A stretch of 64,000 nucleotides of DNA, from the NCBI GenBank assembly GCA_035403225.1, contig DAONET010000010.1:1-64000 (forward strand), given 5' to 3'. Source of the stretch: DAIRDK01 sp035403225. Its GTDB lineage: Bacteria > Bacteroidota > Bacteroidia > Bacteroidales > FEN-979. The position numbers and the translations under genes are program-made. Positions 60,955 to 64,000 of the stretch are shown here, one piece after another; the first letter of the stretch is position 1; each line of letters begins with the position of its first letter. A model generated the notes under the pieces. That model searched no databases. It saw only the letters and a list, made by a program, of their open reading frames with translations, and was not told the origin of the DNA.

Positions 60955-63324
60955 TTATTTCACCACCACTTTTTCAGAGACGGTTTCGGTATTGACCATC
61001 ACTTTCACCATGTAAACACCGGAAGGTTGTCCGGTCAGGTTGATGGGGAAGGTAGATGTACGGGCAGAAGAAATGAAAGAATTCCGGAAGATCGTCTTAC
61101 CTAGTGCGTCGATCACCGTGACATCAATCGTGCCTTTGTTACCATTATTTACCGTCAGCGTAAAGAGTCCGGTAGTCGGATTCGGGTTGACCTGGATTCC
61201 CAGTTTCAGAGTAGCCGGATCAGGTATCCAGGTACAGGGGTCGATCTCAATAACCGAGGTATCCGAAACTTCGCCGGAACAGGGTTCAGCTGCCTGGGCA
61301 GTCAGAATCAGAGAAACACCGCCATTTGATTTATCACCGGCTCCAGGATGATAACTGGTGGCCAGCAGGGTATCGTTATCAAAAGAACCATCACCAGAGG
61401 TTGTCCAAAGGACAGAGCCAATGCCGGTGCCGGAACCTTCAATCTCAAAACTGCCTTGCCAGGCACAATAAAGGGTATCCGCACCAGCAAAGATTGTCGG
61501 TGGGTTATTCACCGTCACATCCACTGAATCGGTCTTGTTGCCGCTTCCGTCATTGACGGTAATGTAATATCGGGTAGTTGCATCAGGAGTCACAACCGGA
61601 TTTTGAAGGTCAGAGACAAAACCGGCGGGTTCGGAGGTCCATGAAAAGGTATAGGAACCGGAACCACCCGTCGCTGCTGCATTGAGCTGTGAGGAGTCAC
61701 CCTGGCAGATCACCGAAGGAGTAGCTGTGCTGGTCAAACCCAGAATATTGGCGAAAGAAAAACTCCCGACACGGGTTCTCCAGTTCGATTGGGAAGTAGA
61801 AGCATAATACTCCTGTGTATACCAGAAGGTGTTAGGTTGAGAGGGGTCGGTAGTCATACGACTGTAATCGCCCCAACGGCTGGGAGTGCCACTCCATGTG
61901 TTGATCTGAGAACCTCCGCCATTGATGATGCCGGATTCTGCAATGGTCATTTCACCCAGCGGATCACTGTTCAAGCGCCCGGTATAGCGGATAGAAGGAT
62001 ACATATCCGTGCCGGAGACACTATATCCCAAAGCAATGTTATTATCTGCGTCCATGGAAATACTACCCATCCAACGGCAATTATCATCGGGAGCATAGGT
62101 CCCTTCCTGATATTTAGCCCAGGGTGCGGTGGGAGTGCTTTTCCTGAGTTCGAACCAGCGGATCCCGGCATGATTGGTGCCCACATCGACAGTAGCACAG
62201 CCAACTATCGACCAATGGTCTTCAAATTTGCGGAAAGGAAGTCGGTTCATCAAAGTACCCGACATGGCATCAAGTTTTACCGAGGTACCCTTTTGGGGAA
62301 TACCATTCGCGATGGTCGGGTCAAATGCTGTCATACCAATATTTTCTGCGGCCACAAAAGTAGAATTGGCTGTCGTGTCCCAATTAACCGAAAATTTATA
62401 CATCGCGATCTTATCGGGAGTGTCATTCAAATATGCAAAAGAACAAGGGGTGCCCAGCGGAGGAAATTCACTGTCGCAGTCTGAAGGAAGTAATCTCCAT
62501 GCATCGTTACTGGCTGGCAGAGTGAACCTTACCATTTGAGCCGTGGCATCACCTGTCAGCATTTTATCACGTTCAAAAGCGTAAGCCCCGACTCCTTTAT
62601 AAGTGGAGGAACCAGAGGAAAACCGATTGGCCGACATGTAATAGCCATCAACCCAAACACCAAATTTCGGATAGTCGGGCATATCGGTGAACGAATACTG
62701 ATAGCGGTACCAGGATCCTGTCGGATCGGGGGTTTGCGAAACAGCAATCATCATATAGAACGGTCCGTTGGGATAATTGGGCAACGAGAACTGGGTAAAA
62801 AGCCAGCGGTCTGCCTGTTCGTCATACAGAACGATCCCGTCTCCATCGTTGGAGTTGTTGGGCATCCCGCTCCAAACGGTACTGTTGTTGACAGGACCCA
62901 TGATGACGCCTCCTGTCTTGGAAAAAATTGAATATTTCACATTGACGAGCGAGATGTAATGGTTCGGTCCGACATCGCCATCTGTATCAGGGGGACAAAG
63001 TCCGCTGTTGGACCCAACGCCATCAAAATTGACAATGGTCGTATCAGAAACAGTCTTTCCGTTATTTCTCTGTGCAATAGGATCAATAAAATCAGGATCC
63101 TGATATTTGGGGACAAGATCCTGAGGGCGCACTTTATTTTTGACAACGCCTTCTTTCCAGGTCATATCCGCCTTAATATCCGCATCCTTTACAAGGTCGC
63201 GAAGCGGAGGAGAAACATCAAAATAGACAGGCTTAAATGCCTGTGGTTTTGACACACCGGTTTGTGCAAATGCAATATTCGCACACAAAAGCAGCATGCA
63301 AGCAAAAGGAAAATAAATTTTCAT
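60955..63324 (-). CDS. Large T9SS cargo protein with immunoglobulin-like domain and sorting domain
   Basis: 789 aa with signal peptide MKIYFPFACMLLLCANIAFAQ. A long N-terminal domain (~90-530) contains DTDGDVGPNHYISLVN and many Asp/Asn-rich aromatic strands, likely a propeller-like fold. One Ig/PKD-like domain follows (ATPSVICQGDSSQLNAAATG to VDVTVNN) and the end (~710-789, IQVNPNPTTGLFTLTV ... GVYMVKVMVN) is a clear type A sorting domain. Exported and surface-bound; activity unknown. Confidence 0.88.
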   Translation of the reverse strand: MKIYFPFACMLLLCANIAFAQTGVSKPQAFKPVYFDVSPPLRDLVKDADIKADMTWKEGVVKNKVRPQDLVPKYQDPDFIDPIAQRNNGKTVSDTTIVNFDGVGSNSGLCPPDTDGDVGPNHYISLVNVKYSIFSKTGGVIMGPVNNSTVWSGMPNNSNDGDGIVLYDEQADRWLFTQFSLPNYPNGPFYMMIAVSQTPDPTGSWYRYQYSFTDMPDYPKFGVWVDGYYMSANRFSSGSSTYKGVGAYAFERDKMLTGDATAQMVRFTLPASNDAWRLLPSDCDSEFPPLGTPCSFAYLNDTPDKIAMYKFSVNWDTTANSTFVAAENIGMTAFDPTIANGIPQKGTSVKLDAMSGTLMNRLPFRKFEDHWSIVGCATVDVGTNHAGIRWFELRKSTPTAPWAKYQEGTYAPDDNCRWMGSISMDADNNIALGYSVSGTDMYPSIRYTGRLNSDPLGEMTIAESGIINGGGSQINTWSGTPSRWGDYSRMTTDPSQPNTFWYTQEYYASTSQSNWRTRVGSFSFANILGLTSTATPSVICQGDSSQLNAAATGGSGSYTFSWTSEPAGFVSDLQNPVVTPDATTRYYITVNDGSGNKTDSVDVTVNNPPTIFAGADTLYCAWQGSFEIEGSGTGIGSVLWTTSGDGSFDNDTLLATSYHPGAGDKSNGGVSLILTAQAAEPCSGEVSDTSVIEIDPCTWIPDPATLKLGIQVNPNPTTGLFTLTVNNGNKGTIDVTVIDALGKTIFRNSFISSARTSTFPINLTGQPSGVYMVKVMVNTETVSEKVVVK

Positions 63325-63349
63325 GAGAGGTGATTTAGGAAATTTGGGA

Positions 63350-63357
63350 CAAAATTA
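63350..63357 (-). promoter_or_regulatory. -7 box of the large T9SS cargo promoter (TAATTTTG)
   Basis: Minus-strand TAnnTTTG match 25 nt before the ATG at 63324. Confidence 0.5.
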
Positions 63358-63420
63358 GCAAAATTCCGTGAACGAGCCAATTCTGAAATTATTCTTATAT
63401 TTAGAACCTAAAATCCGACT

Positions 63421-64000
63421 ATGAACATCATCATTACTGGAGCCAGCAAAGGAATCGGTTACGAGCTGGTCAGATTCTTCGCGCGAAACCGTCAAAATCA
63501 CATTGTTGCCATTTCCAGGAACGGCAAAGATCTGAAACTGTTAGCCGCCGACTGCCTTAAAATCAACCCCGAGTCCCATGTCACTCCCTATGAATTCGAT
63601 CTGGAGCAGTTTGAATTTTATCCTTTCATTGTACAGCGGATCGAGACTTTCATTCCGCGGTGTGATATCCTGATCAATAATGCGGGGTGTATGTTTAAAA
63701 GGCCTTTCAGGGAATTGACGCCGGAGGAATTTGACAACATGATCAACGTGAATTTCAAGGCCGTGTACTTTTTCACCCAGGCTTTGCTGCCGATGATGTC
63801 GAAAGACGGACACATTGTCAATATCGGGAGCACAGGAGGCCTCCAGGGGGGCAAGAAACACCGTGGTCTGAGCGCTTATAATGCCAGCAAGGCCGCATTA
63901 GCCGTGCTGACTGAATCGTTGGCGGAAGAATTGTTTGAAGAGGGCATCCACGTGAACTGCCTGGCACTGGGCGCTGTTCAGACTGACATGTTCGGGAAGG
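63421..64000 (+). CDS. Short-chain dehydrogenase/reductase, truncated by window end
   Basis: At least 193 residues. Begins MNIIITGASKGIGYE (Rossmann TGxxxGIG), with NNAG in DILINNAGCMF, the catalytic Ser in NIGSTGG and the YxxxK pair in YNASKAAL, then NCLALGAVQTDMFG. Classical SDR, close to 3-oxoacyl-ACP reductase-like enzymes, but the substrate cannot be told. The 3' end is outside the window. Confidence 0.9.
   Translation, partial: MNIIITGASKGIGYELVRFFARNRQNHIVAISRNGKDLKLLAADCLKINPESHVTPYEFDLEQFEFYPFIVQRIETFIPRCDILINNAGCMFKRPFRELTPEEFDNMINVNFKAVYFFTQALLPMMSKDGHIVNIGSTGGLQGGKKHRGLSAYNASKAALAVLTESLAEELFEEGIHVNCLALGAVQTDMFGK

Overview
The window comes from a Bacteroidota chromosome, most likely an environmental member of the Bacteroidales. 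Four observations point there. Most promoters carry the phylum's -7 box (TAnnTTTG). There are three proteins with type IX secretion (T9SS) C-terminal sorting domains and one protein with PorE-like architecture. Many secreted proteins start MKK... and end their signal peptide in AQ. Several families are typical of the phylum (DUF5606-like, M49 peptidase, DUF349 protein). No rRNA, tRNA, CRISPR array or intact insertion sequence was seen.

Layout. 1-200: two copies of a ~94-bp intergenic repeat. 0.3-11.9 kb: housekeeping genes, namely folP and cdaA, envelope lipoproteins, ruvX-def diverging from dapD and a family 9 glycosyltransferase, tsaC, purB, and pyrK-pyrD. 11.9-17.0 kb: an accessory island with an AT-rich solitary PD-(D/E)XK-type nuclease, a 43-bp relic of a serine-hydrolase gene, two families of short repeats, an intact serine hydrolase, a flavoprotein and a Fic protein whose core motif begins with Gln instead of His. 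17.0-20.4 kb: murB and two glycosyltransferases.

20.4-34.5 kb is a nearly gapless minus-strand run: gcvT, four uncharacterised envelope proteins (one with three leucine-rich-repeat modules), a ComB-like phosphatase, an M49 peptidase, a HAD hydrolase, an M23 peptidase, guaA and a LysM/binding-protein fusion. guaA also has its own promoter. 34.5-51.4 kb holds miaA, a Tricorn-like S41 protease ending in a strong terminator, an OsmC protein, a trans-sulfuration-type PLP enzyme, a patatin with a predicted outer-membrane barrel, a DUF349 protein with a heptad-repeat N-terminus, aroC, a GH2 glycosidase and the aguA-aguB pair for putrescine synthesis.

51.4-56.7 kb is T9SS-related: a cargo protein diverges from the PorE-like OmpA-family protein, followed by a LuxR-type response regulator and another cargo. 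57.0-60.7 kb is a complete riboflavin operon (ribD-ribE-ribBA-ribH) behind an FMN riboswitch and an intrinsic terminator. Downstream of it come a nested 31-bp inverted repeat, a large T9SS cargo gene and a truncated short-chain dehydrogenase at the window edge.

The best candidate for something undescribed is the four-gene envelope cluster at 28.4-33.2 kb. The island at 12.1-13.3 kb is the best place to look for recent rearrangement.
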